The notes under the pieces are model-generated. The model saw only the letters and a list, made by a program, of their open reading frames with translations. It did not search any database and had not been told where the DNA came from. Shown one piece after another: positions 5,110 to 5,821 of a stretch of DNA of 5,821 bases; within the stretch, counting starts at the first letter, position 1; each line of letters starts with the position of its first letter. The position numbers and the translations under genes were made by a program. Where the stretch lies: assembly GCA_937891725.1 (NCBI GenBank), contig CALAHL010000610.1, positions 1 through 5,821 on the forward strand. Direction: 5' to 3'. The DNA is from an uncultured Rhodospirillaceae bacterium. Its GTDB lineage: Bacteria; Pseudomonadota; Alphaproteobacteria; Thalassobaculales; Thalassobaculaceae.

Positions 5110-5821
5110 GTGGTTGCGAGGGTGGCATTGGTCACTGCGGGTGCGCAGGGCATCGGCCGGGCAATCTCGACAGCTCTGGTCCGCGACGGCTGGACCGTCG
5201 CGGCGCTCGACGTGGATGCCGAGGCGCTCGAGGATCTGGCGGCAGACCTGGGCCGGGGCCTGCTGGCGCTCGAGGGCGATGCCGGCGCCGAAGAGGTCAT
5301 CGCCGGCTGCATCGCCCATGTGGTCGAGCAGTTCGGCCGACTGGACGCGATCGTCAACAATGCCGGCATCACCGCCAATGGCCCGATCGAAGAGCTCGAT
5401 CTCGACGCGGTCCGCCGGGTGCTGGACATCAATCTGCTGAGTATCCTGGCGGGTGCCAAACACGGTACCTCGCACCTCCGGGCGAGCGGTCACGGCGCGA
5501 TCGTCAACATCGCCTCGACCCGCGCGCTGATGAGCGAGCCCGACACCGAGGCCTACAGCGTCTCCAAAGGCGGGGTGCTGGCAGCCACCCATGCGTTGGC
5601 AGCCTCTCTCGGCACCCGTGACGACCATCCCGACCGCCCGCCGATCCGCGTCAACTGCATCTCCCCCGGCTGGATCGAGACCGCCACCCACCGGAAACCG
5701 TCCGCCCGCCAAGCCGTCGACCATACCGAGGCCGACAGACGCCAGCACCCGGTAGGCCGCGTCGGCACGCCGGAAGACATCGCATCCGCCGTGCTCTACC
5801 TGCTGAGCGAAGGGGCCGGCT
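5110..5821 (+). CDS. Short-chain dehydrogenase/reductase (SDR), 3' end outside the window
   Basis: An NAD(P)-dependent oxidoreductase of the classical SDR family; 237 residues are visible and the frame is still open at the right edge, with only a short C-terminal part expected to be missing. Visible landmarks are the Rossmann nucleotide loop TAGAQGIG (9-16), IVNNAGI (81-87), the catalytic tetrad N108 (in LDIN), S136 (NIAST), Y149 and K153 (YSVSK), and ISPGWIET (184-191). The loop has alanine where the first glycine of TGxxxGIG is usual. Before RVNCISPG there is an extra charged stretch, TRDDHPDRPP (169-178). The GTG start at 5110 has CAGGG 8 nt upstream, inside the end of argG; GTG at 5122 is an alternative. 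D35 at the end of beta-2 (AALDVDA) suggests preference for NAD over NADP. Four nucleotides separate it from argG, implying translational coupling. The substrate cannot be told. Confidence 0.93.
   Translation, partial: MVARVALVTAGAQGIGRAISTALVRDGWTVAALDVDAEALEDLAADLGRGLLALEGDAGAEEVIAGCIAHVVEQFGRLDAIVNNAGITANGPIEELDLDAVRRVLDINLLSILAGAKHGTSHLRASGHGAIVNIASTRALMSEPDTEAYSVSKGGVLAATHALAASLGTRDDHPDRPPIRVNCISPGWIETATHRKPSARQAVDHTEADRRQHPVGRVGTPEDIASAVLYLLSEGAG

Noticed and set aside
3858..5459. 533-residue minus-strand ORF antisense to argG and the SDR
   Set aside because: It is opposite two certain genes and low in recognisable motifs; long antisense frames are expected in GC-rich DNA.

Overview
The window is 5.8 kb of GC-rich, densely coded bacterial chromosome. 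Codon use, the Shine-Dalgarno sequences and the protein types (a roughly 400-residue argininosuccinate synthase, a tandem-domain universal stress protein with a GAYxxSRLRQ motif, a stand-alone HlyC-type acyltransferase) point to an alphaproteobacterium, probably Rhodospirillales-like. This placement is a judgement from protein style, not a computed one.

Left part, minus strand (3-1533): a universal stress protein gene (724-1533) lies upstream of a toxin-activating lysine acyltransferase of the HlyC/CyaC family (3-611). The 112-nt gap between them has a plausible separate promoter and short palindromes, so the acyltransferase need not depend on the usp transcript. No RTX substrate is visible; if one is linked, it must lie beyond the left edge or elsewhere.

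Middle, plus strand (1669-3778): an amidohydrolase of the TRZ/ATZ/cytosine-deaminase type (1669-3102) diverges from usp across a 135-nt intergenic region holding short inverted repeats. It is followed by a small protein that looks like a degenerate PilZ domain (about 3212-3565) and a 64-residue ORF of unknown function (3584-3778).

Right part, plus strand (3879-5821): argG, with its own good sigma-70-like promoter, is followed after only 4 nt by a short-chain dehydrogenase/reductase (5110 onward) that runs off the right edge. The SDR Shine-Dalgarno lies inside the last codons of argG, so the two are very likely co-transcribed and translationally coupled.

Most of the window is ordinary housekeeping and accessory metabolism. 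The points worth a second look are the orphan HlyC-type enzyme with its Pro/Ala/Lys/Gln-rich N-terminal extension, the amidohydrolase that seems to lack the usual third metal-binding histidine, and the argG-SDR coupling. I see no RNA genes, CRISPR array, insertion sequence or convincing intrinsic terminator, and no gene-free stretch longer than 300 bases.
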